Positions 1 through 6,685 of a stretch of 11,110 nucleotides of DNA are shown here, piece by piece. The notes below the pieces were generated by a model that searched no databases, was not told the DNA's origin, and was given only the letters and a program-made list of their open reading frames with translations. Source of the DNA: an uncultured Sphingomonadales bacterium (GTDB lineage: Bacteria; Pseudomonadota; Alphaproteobacteria; Sphingomonadales; Sphingomonadaceae); assembly GCA_937898535.1 (NCBI GenBank), contig CALDKP010000145.1:1-11110 (forward strand), written 5' to 3'. The translations under genes were made by a program, and so were the position numbers. How positions within the stretch are numbered: the first letter of the stretch is position 1; every line of letters begins with the position of its first letter.

Positions 1-24
1 CCCTACACGACGCTCTTCCGATCT
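1..24. other. Residual Illumina adapter (non-biological)
   Basis: These bases are identical to the last 24 nt of the Illumina TruSeq universal/read-1 adapter, ending in GCTCTTCCGATCT, as I recall that sequence. The minus-strand oxidoreductase frame reads plausibly up to base 25, so biological sequence starts there. The adapter lies exactly at the window edge, as expected for an untrimmed read at a contig end. It should be removed before any annotation. Confidence 0.97.
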
Positions 25-1023
25 ATTCATACGGAACGTGCCGCTGCCCGCTTTGAAGCCTTTTACGCGGCGTTTGAATTCTGGTTTCAAATCGGCGTCG
101 TCGAACATGCGTTCGTACAACAGCTTTGGCCCAACGTTGGAGATCACGCGGTCGGCGACGATTTCTTCGCCACTTTCCAACCGGACGCCAGCCACTTTTT
201 CGCCATCGACCAATACGCGGGACACCGGCGCTTCAAGGCTGATTTCCACGCCAAGGGCAACGCACACCTTCGCCATGATTTGCGTAATCGCGCCCATGCC
301 ACCAATGCTATGTCCCCATGCGCCCTTGTTGCCGTTCACTTCGCCAAAGACGTGGTGCAGCAAAACATAGGCGCTGCCGGGTGTATCCGGGCTGGCATAG
401 TTGCCGACGACCGCATCGAAGCCGAACGCCGCCTTGACCGCTTCGTTTTCGAACCAGCTGTCGAGGAAGCTGCGCGCCGATTTTGTGAATAGTTCAAGCA
501 CGTCACGTTGCTGCGACAGGTTTAGCTTCATGAGCCCACGTCCCTGCACGGCGGCGTCGATGAATGTTTTCAGCCCGTCACCGACATTGGGCGGCGATTT
601 CAGCGCAAGATCGCGGAGGACGTCGGCAACGCCTTCCAACATATCATAATATTCGGGAAGCACTGCGGCATCATGTTTTGAAAAGCGCGCAAATTCGGCC
701 TGTGTACGCTCAAGCCCGCCACCCAGTTTCAAATAGCCGCCGTCTTCTTGCGGCAGGAAATTCGATATCGGGCGTTCAATAACACGGTAGCCATGGTCGG
801 CCAGTTTCATGTCCGAAATGACCTTGGGCTGAAGCAGGCTGACGGTGTAGCTTGCGACCGAGTTGCGGAAACCGGGGTGGAATTCTTCGGTGACCGCTGC
901 GCCGCCCACAACATCACGGCGTTCGACGATGCGAACCTTTAGACCAGCGCGCGCCAGATAAACGGCGCAGACAAGCCCATTGTGGCCAGCGCCAATGATG
1001 AGTGCGTCATATTTTTGTGTCAT
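25..1023 (-). CDS. FAD-dependent oxidoreductase, PYROXD2/phytoene dehydrogenase-like (3' truncated)
   Basis: The first 333 residues of a flavin amine-oxidase/phytoene-desaturase superfamily protein are visible; family members are usually about 500-550 residues, so roughly a third is missing. It starts MTQKYDALIIGAGHNG, with the FAD-binding GxGxxG at residues 11-16. An ERRDVVGGAAVTEEF segment follows, whose acidic residue and GG doublet are typical of the Rossmann ADP-binding region. Further along are WGHSIGGMGAITQ and, at the cut end, GSGTFRMN, both characteristic of the PYROXD2-like branch. The start is supported by GGAG at 1033-1030, 6 nt upstream. The ATG overlaps the TGA stop of the Rieske gene as ATGA, indicating translational coupling. 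It probably oxidises a C-C or C-N bond of a product or precursor of the Rieske oxygenase, but the substrate cannot be read from the sequence. The missing C-terminus is due to the contig end, not to gene decay. Confidence 0.88.
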
Positions 1024-2180
1024 TTTTTGCTCCAACCCTGCGCAGGGCGTTGTTCAAGGCGCGCCTCGGGAATGATGTTGCGAATTTGGCGACAGAAGCT
1101 TTTGAGGCAAACTTCGGTGTCGGACAGCGGACCCATCGAAAAGCTTTGGCTGGCCATGCCTTGCTGCACGCGGGTGATGAGGACGGTGTCTTCGGCATTT
1201 ACTTGCCGGTTAATCCGCCAGTTGAGATAGCGTGCAGCGCGCATTTCGCGGCGGTCATCAGGTAAGACATAGCTTATCTCACGGATGATGCAGCTCGTGG
1301 GGCCAGTTGGCAGCCATTGCATGAAATCGACTTGGTCGGGATAAATGTCGAACGCGACTGATGGCCAAAGTTTGAAGTACAGCCAGCGTTTCTGGTTGGC
1401 GGCTGGCAGGTGCGGCACTGGCGGCAACAGATTTTGATACCCGCGCTCTGACCAGTTGGCCGATGGACGGTCGACAAGGTCGCCCCACATGCGGTCGACA
1501 TGTGGCTCTGCCTCAATGCCGTAGCTTTTGCCGAACAGCCGCGTGAGGCCGGGATGCGCGACCGGAATGTGAAGGCCGTCGGAATAATTGTCGCCGACAT
1601 TTTTCCAGTTCACATCGCGCGGTCGCATCGTCACACGGCCAAGCGCCCTGAGCTCCTCAAAACGATAGGGCGCGACTTGGTCTTCATAAGGTGCCATCAT
1701 GTCGGCAACCGACGGGCCGCCGCTTTCGAGCCGGACAAAAACAAAACCACGCCAGATTTCCATGTCGACGGCGACAAGACCCGCTTTGTCCTTGTCCAAA
1801 GTGGGGTAGGACGCACTGTCAGGAACACCCGTCAGGCGGCCATCAAGATCATAGGTCCAGGCATGATAAGGGCACACAAGTTTCTTGGCGCATCCGCCCG
1901 ATCCATCGAGGAGGCGGCTGCCCCGGTGACGGCAGACATTGGTAAAGGCACGCAACAGCTGATCCGCACCGCGCACCACAATGACGCTTTCGCCAATATA
2001 ATCGAGGCTATGCCAGTCGCCACTGTTTGCGACATCGCTGACATGGCAAACGACTTGCCATGAGGGACGGAAAATCCGATCTACCTCAAGCGCTGCAAAT
2101 TCAGGATCATCATAGGTCCATGCTGGAAGGCTCCAGCCGTCCAGATTGTCACGCTCTATGTGCAGGTCTGATTCGGACAT
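1020..2180 (-). CDS. Rieske non-haem iron oxygenase, alpha subunit
   Basis: A 386-residue protein of normal length for the aromatic-ring-hydroxylating/choline monooxygenase-like alpha subunit family. The N-terminal Rieske domain carries C83-x-H85 (CRHRG) and C103-x2-H106 (CPYH), the [2Fe-2S] ligands. The catalytic domain has DNYSDGLHIPVAH: D201 fits the electron-relay aspartate and H204/H209 the mononuclear iron ligands, with D331 in the NAEDT segment as probable third ligand. The C-terminal QQGMASQSFSMGPLSDTE stretch resembles the glycine-betaine/stachydrine/choline oxygenase group more than naphthalene-type dioxygenases. An upstream start at 2231 is possible, but 2180 is preferred because AAGGAG at 2192-2187 sits 6 nt away and the longer form would cross the palindrome at 2194-2209. 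The gene heads an operon with the FAD oxidoreductase and is divergent from a BetI-type regulator. No ferredoxin, reductase or beta subunit is in view, so electrons must come from elsewhere. The substrate is unknown; a quaternary amine is one option, inferred from subfamily resemblance and regulator type. Confidence 0.92.
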   Translation of the reverse strand: MSESDLHIERDNLDGWSLPAWTYDDPEFAALEVDRIFRPSWQVVCHVSDVANSGDWHSLDYIGESVIVVRGADQLLRAFTNVCRHRGSRLLDGSGGCAKKLVCPYHAWTYDLDGRLTGVPDSASYPTLDKDKAGLVAVDMEIWRGFVFVRLESGGPSVADMMAPYEDQVAPYRFEELRALGRVTMRPRDVNWKNVGDNYSDGLHIPVAHPGLTRLFGKSYGIEAEPHVDRMWGDLVDRPSANWSERGYQNLLPPVPHLPAANQKRWLYFKLWPSVAFDIYPDQVDFMQWLPTGPTSCIIREISYVLPDDRREMRAARYLNWRINRQVNAEDTVLITRVQQGMASQSFSMGPLSDTEVCLKSFCRQIRNIIPEARLEQRPAQGWSKK

Positions 2181-2190
2181 CTTGCTCTCC

Positions 2191-2212
2191 TTATTATACG
2201 AGTGTATAACAA
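2191..2212. promoter_or_regulatory. Palindromic operator between divergent Rieske and TetR genes
   Basis: The core TTATAC-GAGT-GTATAA (2194-2209) has two perfect 6-bp arms around a 4-bp centre. Two further pairs match after one mismatch on each side, giving a 22-bp imperfect palindrome. It occupies most of the 36 bp between the two start codons. It also contains promoter-like boxes on both strands. On the plus strand TATAAC (2205-2210) has TTGCTC (2182-2187) 17 nt upstream. On the minus strand there are TATAAT (2198-2193) and TATACA (2208-2203). A repressor bound here would block both genes. Size, symmetry and position fit TetR-family operators; binding by the adjacent regulator is inferred. 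Confidence 0.65.
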
Positions 2213-2216
2213 CTCG

Positions 2217-2813
2217 ATGAGCGCGCGACAAGCCTTCACCCGCGAAAGCGCCGATACCCGCCGAGACGCCTTAATCGCGGCCTGTACACGCTGTCTGGGA
2301 ACGTATGGAGCGCAGGGCGTATCGGTACGTGCGATCTGCGTGGAAGCTGGCGTGTCACCAGGGTTGTTACGGCATTATTTCGATGGAATTGATGCGCTGA
2401 TCGCGGAAACATATCGGGCGACGGGGGCACGCGTTGCCGCAGCGATGCACGCGGCCGTTGTTATGGTTCCCGAAACAGATCCGCGTGGTCGATTGCTGGG
2501 GTTTATCACCGCCAGTTTTCGGGAACCCATTGCCGACCCGGCTTTGCTCGCGACATGGCTCGCCTTTTGGAGCCTGTCGCGAACGACGCCCGTAATCGGA
2601 CAAATCCATGACGAGCTTTACGCCGAAAACCGGCGCGATATGGAGCGGCTGATTTCCGCCTGTCCCAACGCGCCGACGGATACACGGCTGGCCGCTGTGG
2701 CGCTGACTGCGTTGGTTGATGGCTTGTGGTTGGAGCTCAGTTTAGGCAACGCGCCGTTCAGCGTTTCTGAAGCCGAGGCACTGGCCGAAAAGTGGCTGGA
2801 TAGTTTCATTTGA
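2217..2813 (+). CDS. TetR-family transcriptional repressor, BetI-like
   Basis: A 198-residue DNA-binding repressor. The N-terminal TetR domain (about residues 13-60) includes the helix-turn-helix VSVRAICVEAGVSPGLLRHYF (about 35-55). The C-terminal ligand domain has WLAFWSLSRTTPV (114-126) and ALVDGLWLELSL (165-176), which closely follow the WLAFW and ALIDGLWLR signatures of BetI, the choline-responsive repressor. A GTG at 2202 would add five residues but lies inside the palindrome, so ATG 2217 is preferred. There is no clear Shine-Dalgarno sequence. A TATAAC box at 2205-2210 would put transcription initiation at about 2217, so the message may be leaderless. It is divergent from the Rieske/FAD oxidoreductase operon and is its likely regulator. 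The effector is not determinable; BetI similarity hints at a choline- or betaine-like ligand, but BetI-type C-terminal domains also occur in regulators of unrelated catabolism. Confidence 0.92.
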   Translation: MSARQAFTRESADTRRDALIAACTRCLGTYGAQGVSVRAICVEAGVSPGLLRHYFDGIDALIAETYRATGARVAAAMHAAVVMVPETDPRGRLLGFITASFREPIADPALLATWLAFWSLSRTTPVIGQIHDELYAENRRDMERLISACPNAPTDTRLAAVALTALVDGLWLELSLGNAPFSVSEAEALAEKWLDSFI

Positions 2814-2830
2814 AACAGTAAGGTTGCGGG

Positions 2831-2998
2831 ATGGCCAGTACATCCAAACCTGATGCTCCAATGACCTATGCGCAGTACTGTGACAAAGCGCGCCTTTCCG
2901 GAACTATGGTCGCTGCGTACGCAACTGTGACCGCTTCATATATCATCAACGGGCGTGAATTGGTTTCATGTCACAAGGTTGCAACAGCAGCCGACTAG
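2831..2998 (+). CDS. Small hypothetical protein (55 aa)
   Basis: An uninterrupted 55-codon ORF begins 17 nt after the TetR stop. AAGG at 2820-2823 lies 7 nt before its ATG, and it ends with TAG at 2996-2998. The predicted product begins MASTSKPDAPMTYAQYCDKA and ends in a moderately hydrophobic, tyrosine-containing stretch with SCHKVATAAD at the C-terminus. Composition is balanced, unlike the arginine/proline/serine-rich shadow frames elsewhere in this window. It has no signal peptide or clear membrane helix, and I recognise no family. Position suggests co-transcription with the regulator. The alternative is chance coding in a 229-bp intergenic region. Confidence 0.42.
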   Translation: MASTSKPDAPMTYAQYCDKARLSGTMVAAYATVTASYIINGRELVSCHKVATAAD

Positions 2999-3042
2999 CG
3001 CGATACACACGATATTGAATCGGATCATCGGGGGAGCACGGG

Positions 3043-4668
3043 ATGTCATTTTTTATCAATCGCCGCAATTTGTTGGCAACCGCGGGATTTGGCATTGGCG
3101 GCTTATTACTGCCGGGCGGAGCGGCCATGGCGCAGACGCTGCTTGGACTTACCGGTTTTACGCATAATGTTGCCAGCGGTGAGCCCGGCCCGGATTCCGT
3201 GCTGCTATGGACACGTTATGTAAACCCGACGGGCGGTCCGTCCAAAGTCCGCGTTGAAATTTCCGAAAGCCCGGATTTTTCTAAAATAGCTGGCGGTGGT
3301 CAAATGGTGACAGGTCCATGGCGCGACCACACCGTGAAGATTACAGTCGATAATCTCGCGCCGGGCAAATGGCACTGGTTCCGCTTCATTGCGCCCGACG
3401 GCAGCATATCCCCCATTGGCCGCACGAAGACATTGCCCGTGGGCAAAACGTCCAATTTCAATATCGCGATATTTTCATGCTCCAACTTGGGCTTTGGCGA
3501 ATTCAACGCATATGGCCATGCCGCAGCGCGCAACGACATCGACCTTGTGCTGCACATGGGTGACTATATCTATGAATATGGACGCGGGGGTTATGATGGC
3601 GGCGCAAAATTTGCGGCGCGCCTTTTCCCCGCTGACGAAATCCTGACTTTGGCGGATTATCGGTTGCGCTATTCCAGCTATCGTTCGGACAAGCAATTGC
3701 AGGCGCTGCACGCCAATTTCCCGATGATCGTGAACACCGACGACCATGAAACAGCGAATGACGCTTGGGAAGGCGGCGCACAGAACCATAGCGTCGACGA
3801 AGGCGACTGGAACGCACGTCGCAACGCGGCGATGCAGGTTTGGCGCGAATGGCTGCCCGTTGGTGAACAGCCGTGGAAAGAATATGCCATCGGCGACCTT
3901 GCGACTTATTACCGCACGGAAACACGTGCAAATGCGCGTTCGAAGCCATATTCCCATGGTGATCTGGCGCGCGCTGGAGATCCTGCAAAAGCATTTGCCG
4001 AGTTTCGCGATGGCGCATGGCGCGATCCGTCCATGACTATGTTCGGAACCGAACAGGAAGCATGGCTCTCGCGGTCGATGATGGGCGACAAGTCGACATG
4101 GGCGTTGCTTGGAACCGGAACGAACATGGGGTATAGTTACACACCGGAGAACGCCATGGATTGGGTTCCCCGCGTTGCGCCTGAACGCGCGATAAACTAT
4201 GTGCGGCAGGGCATCGCTGCGACAAAGGCAGGCTTGCCTTACAATCTCGACAATTGGGGCGGCTATCCCGCCGCGCGTTCGCGCATTTTGTCCGCAGCAC
4301 AGCGCGCCGATGCGAACTTGGTCGTGATAACCGGTGACAGCCACAATGGCTGGGCCTTCGACTTGCCTGAAGGTGGAAAGCCAGCCGGTGTTGAATTTGG
4401 CGGCCACAGCGTCTCGTCGCCGGGCTTTGAAAGCGCGGTTCCGTTCACGGACCCGTCCGTCGTCGCGCGCAGCTTGCTTGACGCCAGCAAACAGGAATTG
4501 CGTTGGGTGGACACATCCAACCGTGGTTACATGCACTTGGCGCTGACGCCGCAGGCTGCAACGAACGAGTGGGTGTTCATGCAAACGATCAAGGATGTGT
4601 CGCTCGCCACCAAGGCTGGCCACAAAATGAAAGTCCGTCCAGGCCGCAAAGTTCTCGAACAGGCATAA
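3043..4668 (+). CDS. phoD: Tat-exported PhoD-family alkaline phosphatase/phosphodiesterase
   Basis: A 541-residue metallophosphatase that hydrolyses phosphomono- and/or diesters in the periplasm or at the cell surface. The N-terminus has a twin-arginine signal (NRRNLLA at residues 6-12, hydrophobic stretch to about 24, probable cleavage after AMA near residue 30). This fits PhoD enzymes, which are exported folded with Fe/Ca cofactors. A PhoD N-terminal beta domain (about 38-132, beginning GFTHNVASGEPGPDSVLLWTR) precedes the catalytic domain. Candidate metal-site motifs are FSCSN (C146), HMGDYIYEYG (D174, Y177), DDHETAND (233-240) and GDSHNGW (D432, H434). TSNRGYMHLALTP near the C-terminus is also typical. 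The start is supported by GGGGGAG at 3029-3035. No convincing Pho box precedes it, so phosphate-starvation control is not shown. It is separated from the downstream acyl-CoA dehydrogenase by an operator-like palindrome and is probably its own unit. The exact substrate is unknown; sphingomonads often carry several PhoD paralogues. Confidence 0.93.
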   Translation: MSFFINRRNLLATAGFGIGGLLLPGGAAMAQTLLGLTGFTHNVASGEPGPDSVLLWTRYVNPTGGPSKVRVEISESPDFSKIAGGGQMVTGPWRDHTVKITVDNLAPGKWHWFRFIAPDGSISPIGRTKTLPVGKTSNFNIAIFSCSNLGFGEFNAYGHAAARNDIDLVLHMGDYIYEYGRGGYDGGAKFAARLFPADEILTLADYRLRYSSYRSDKQLQALHANFPMIVNTDDHETANDAWEGGAQNHSVDEGDWNARRNAAMQVWREWLPVGEQPWKEYAIGDLATYYRTETRANARSKPYSHGDLARAGDPAKAFAEFRDGAWRDPSMTMFGTEQEAWLSRSMMGDKSTWALLGTGTNMGYSYTPENAMDWVPRVAPERAINYVRQGIAATKAGLPYNLDNWGGYPAARSRILSAAQRADANLVVITGDSHNGWAFDLPEGGKPAGVEFGGHSVSSPGFESAVPFTDPSVVARSLLDASKQELRWVDTSNRGYMHLALTPQAATNEWVFMQTIKDVSLATKAGHKMKVRPGRKVLEQA

Positions 4669-4674
4669 GGTGCA

Positions 4675-4694
4675 ATTTAACCGGTCGGTTAAAT
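4675..4694. promoter_or_regulatory. Perfect 9-2-9 palindrome, probable TetR-family operator
   Basis: ATTTAACCG-GT-CGGTTAAAT is a perfect inverted repeat 7 bp after the phoD-like stop and 62 bp before the acyl-CoA dehydrogenase ATG. The two-base centre is too small for a hairpin loop and no T-run follows, so a terminator is unlikely. The AACCG..CGGTT core resembles operators of TetR-family repressors of fatty-acid or acyl-CoA metabolism. A weak promoter candidate follows it (TTGATT at 4699-4704, CATAGT at 4723-4728, 18 bp spacing), so the palindrome would sit just upstream of or overlap the -35 region. The cognate regulator is not in the window; the BetI-like protein's own site at 2194-2209 has a different sequence. 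Confidence 0.6.
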
Positions 4695-4756
4695 CGCCTT
4701 GATTTTGTCCATCGCCTCGCGCCATAGTGCATATAACGGCTCGAGGAGAGAATGAC

Positions 4757-5875
4757 ATGCAGATGCCTGGCTTAGGATATAGCGAAGAGCAGATTGAGTT
4801 GCTGGATGTGGCGACGACCTTTTGTCGCGACAAATCACCAATCGATCGCGTCCGCAAGTTGATGGAAAGCGATCTTGGCTATGATGCGGAAATCTGGGCC
4901 GAAGTCGCGGCTTTGGGCTGGACGGCTATTGCCATTCCGGAAGCACATAATGGCGTCGGGCTGACCATGGCTGAAGTCGTTCCGGTGGTGGAACAAATGG
5001 GGCGGCATTTGATGGCTTCGCCGTTCGTCGCGTCCACGCTGGCTGCGCAGGCAATTATCGCTGGTGGAACAGACGCACAGCGCGCTGAATGGCTCCCGAA
5101 GCTTGCCGAAGGTGCGATTGGCACACTTGCGCTGTCCGAAGCGCATGGCGACTGGGACCTGCTGAACATCACCGCGACGGCCAAGGTTGATGGCGACAGC
5201 ATCATTTTATCGGGCGAAAAGCTGTTTGTGCTTTGGGCTGAAAGCGCTGATGTGATTATCGTATCGGTGATGCTTGACGGCAAAGCAGCGCTTGTGGCGT
5301 TGACTGCAGATGATGTCGCTGGCCGCTTGCGCCGCGAATCCATCATTGACGAAACCAAGCGCAGCTTCGCGGTGTCGCTCGATGGACTGTCTGTGCCCCG
5401 CGCCGCATTGCTGGACGTCGCGCGCGCCACGTCCACATTGGCGCACGTCGAGCAGGCCGCCAATCTGTTGCAGAGCGCCGAAATGTGCGGCGGTGCGCAG
5501 AGCGTGATCGATTACACCGTCAGCTATCTGCAAACGCGTAAGCAATTCGGCAAAATCATTGGTGAGTATCAGGCGCTCAAACATCCGACCGTTGACGCTT
5601 ATGTCGACTATGAAAAAGCGCGGTCGCATTTGTACAGCGCCGCGAACAGTTTCAGCGATCAGGGGATGGGCGAAATCGCCGTGCGGATGGCGAAAGCTGC
5701 CGCAGATGCGACCTACAGCTTTGCCGCCGACCGGGCGATCCAGTTCCACGGTGGCTTTGGCTTCACCCATGATTGCGACGCAGGGTTACACCGCCGTGCG
5801 GCGATATTCCATGCTTCTCAATATGGCGATGCGGCATGGCAGCGCGCAAAGCTTGCGCCGTTGCTACTCGGGTAA
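4757..5875 (+). CDS. Acyl-CoA dehydrogenase family protein (FadE-like)
   Basis: A 372-residue cytoplasmic flavoprotein of the acyl-CoA dehydrogenase fold, which introduces an alpha-beta double bond into acyl-CoA esters. The N-terminal helical domain (about 5-120), middle beta domain (about 122-215, with LALSEAHGDWDL) and C-terminal helical domain (about 225-370) are all present. FAD-contact motifs are TRKQFG (260-265) and QFHGGFGFTHD (329-339). ATG 4757 is chosen because AGGAGAG at 4744-4750 is ideally spaced. An in-frame GTG at 4727 would place the ribosome-binding site inside the gene. By ungapped comparison with medium-chain enzymes, the position of the C-terminal catalytic glutamate (YEGT motif) holds HASQYGD instead. 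It may therefore be the non-catalytic partner of a heteromeric enzyme, as in steroid-degrading FadE pairs, or use another base. No partner subunit, ligase or hydratase is adjacent. The substrate is unknown. Confidence 0.9.
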   Translation: MQMPGLGYSEEQIELLDVATTFCRDKSPIDRVRKLMESDLGYDAEIWAEVAALGWTAIAIPEAHNGVGLTMAEVVPVVEQMGRHLMASPFVASTLAAQAIIAGGTDAQRAEWLPKLAEGAIGTLALSEAHGDWDLLNITATAKVDGDSIILSGEKLFVLWAESADVIIVSVMLDGKAALVALTADDVAGRLRRESIIDETKRSFAVSLDGLSVPRAALLDVARATSTLAHVEQAANLLQSAEMCGGAQSVIDYTVSYLQTRKQFGKIIGEYQALKHPTVDAYVDYEKARSHLYSAANSFSDQGMGEIAVRMAKAAADATYSFAADRAIQFHGGFGFTHDCDAGLHRRAAIFHASQYGDAAWQRAKLAPLLLG

Positions 5876-5977
5876 ATTACAACGGCCGTCCCGCGATTGT
5901 TGCTGCCGCTGTTCAACGCATAGCAGGTGCGTTTGACGAAAGTGCCCGGGGCCCATTCGACGGCGCGCACCAATCGT

Positions 5978-6607
5978 TTATGCTAGCCAGCGAGCTAGCT
6001 CATCTCTTAGCATCTCTTGCCGAAATTTCAGCCCACACTCGCTTGCGCTTTTCCATGTTATGTCGCCGGCAACGATGTCGCACCCGTTAGCGCTGATTTT
6101 GACGCTGCCGAAAATGTCCAATGGCCTGTCCAAACTGAAGCGTGCGCCGCGCGTAGAAATATTCAAAAGCTTGGAGGGGAAAACAGAAAATTTCGTTTGA
6201 ACCGCGATCGGCTTGGCCATGCTAAATCGTGCTTTGCGGTTTTTCTTCCCGCCCACCATCTCTGTTTCGTCCAAGATTATCCGGCGAGGGTCGCAAATCT
6301 CGGTGAGTGCCATTTGGTAATGATTTTTGATGCGCCCAACGATCTGGCCATGCAGACGATTGATGCCGCCCATGTCCAAAACCATATCAGCGCCAGACGC
6401 TAAATTCATCGATGTATCGAATGACACAAAATTTGGTGACAGGTGACGCACGACACAAAGCCCCGACATTTTGTCGCCAAGCCTTTCAAGTCGGGCCAAT
6501 TTTAGCAGCTGGATACGATCGGTAACGTCACAGATCTGCGCGCTGCCAAGGAGAACTGCGTCTGCAGGAGCGATGATGAGGTTCTGAGCGCTATTAGAAA
6601 GAGACAT
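5978..6607 (-). CDS. Tandem PilZ-like domain protein
   Basis: A 209-residue soluble protein. The C-terminal half (about 122-205) is a PilZ domain: NRKARF (123-128) supplies the N-terminal arginine cluster and NISTRGARF (149-157) the N/DxSxxG motif, followed by beta strands ending CGLKFRQEM. PilZ domains bind cyclic di-GMP and regulate motility, polysaccharide or adhesin output. The arginine motif (RKAR) is spaced RxxR rather than the canonical RxxxR, so ligand binding is uncertain. The N-terminal half (about 37-103, with VVRHLSPNFVSFD and GQIVGRIKNHYQMALTE) has the same strand pattern and looks like a second, degenerate PilZ domain; this is an inference from pattern. ATG 6607 is chosen for GAGAG at 6617-6613. 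A longer frame to a GTG at 6718 would run through the inverted repeat at 6638-6685 and has unlikely composition. It converges on the acyl-CoA dehydrogenase and is probably monocistronic. Confidence 0.78.
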   Translation of the reverse strand: MSLSNSAQNLIIAPADAVLLGSAQICDVTDRIQLLKLARLERLGDKMSGLCVVRHLSPNFVSFDTSMNLASGADMVLDMGGINRLHGQIVGRIKNHYQMALTEICDPRRIILDETEMVGGKKNRKARFSMAKPIAVQTKFSVFPSKLLNISTRGARFSLDRPLDIFGSVKISANGCDIVAGDITWKSASECGLKFRQEMLRDELARWLA

Positions 6608-6637
6608 AATAACTCTCGGCACAGAAAGGTTATAGAG

Positions 6638-6685
6638 GTTCTCTGCACCGCCATACGGGGGGCGTTGTATGACGGCGCAGAGAAC
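6638..6685. repeat. Long imperfect inverted repeat (hairpin) upstream of the PilZ gene
   Basis: Two 19-nt arms (6638-6656 and 6667-6685) are complementary at 17 of 19 positions around a 10-nt G-rich loop (6657-6666). The outer nine pairs, GTTCTCTGC/GCAGAGAAC, are perfect. It lies 31-78 nt upstream of the PilZ start, so if transcribed it would form a stable 5'-leader hairpin. No T-run follows on either strand, so an intrinsic terminator is unlikely. It could be a leader regulatory structure, a dispersed REP/MITE-like palindrome or a protein-binding site. One copy is visible here, so repetitiveness cannot be judged. Confidence 0.72.

Noticed and set aside
1500..2063. 187-codon plus-strand frame within the Rieske gene
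   Set aside because: It is antisense to the cluster-binding and catalytic regions of a clear Rieske protein and shows no family features or ribosome-binding site.
2940..3042. Possible Pho box upstream of the PhoD gene
   Set aside because: Only a loose TGTCA-like half-site near 2969-2973 is seen. No second half-site at the expected 11-nt spacing exists.
3475..4857. 460-codon open frame antisense to the PhoD gene
   Set aside because: Its product is rich in cysteine, arginine and histidine without recognisable domains. The opposite strand encodes a full-length PhoD with all motifs, so this is a codon-bias shadow.
5207..5770. 187-codon minus-strand frame within the acyl-CoA dehydrogenase
   Set aside because: It lies entirely opposite a well-supported gene with intact motifs, and its composition is typical of a shadow frame.
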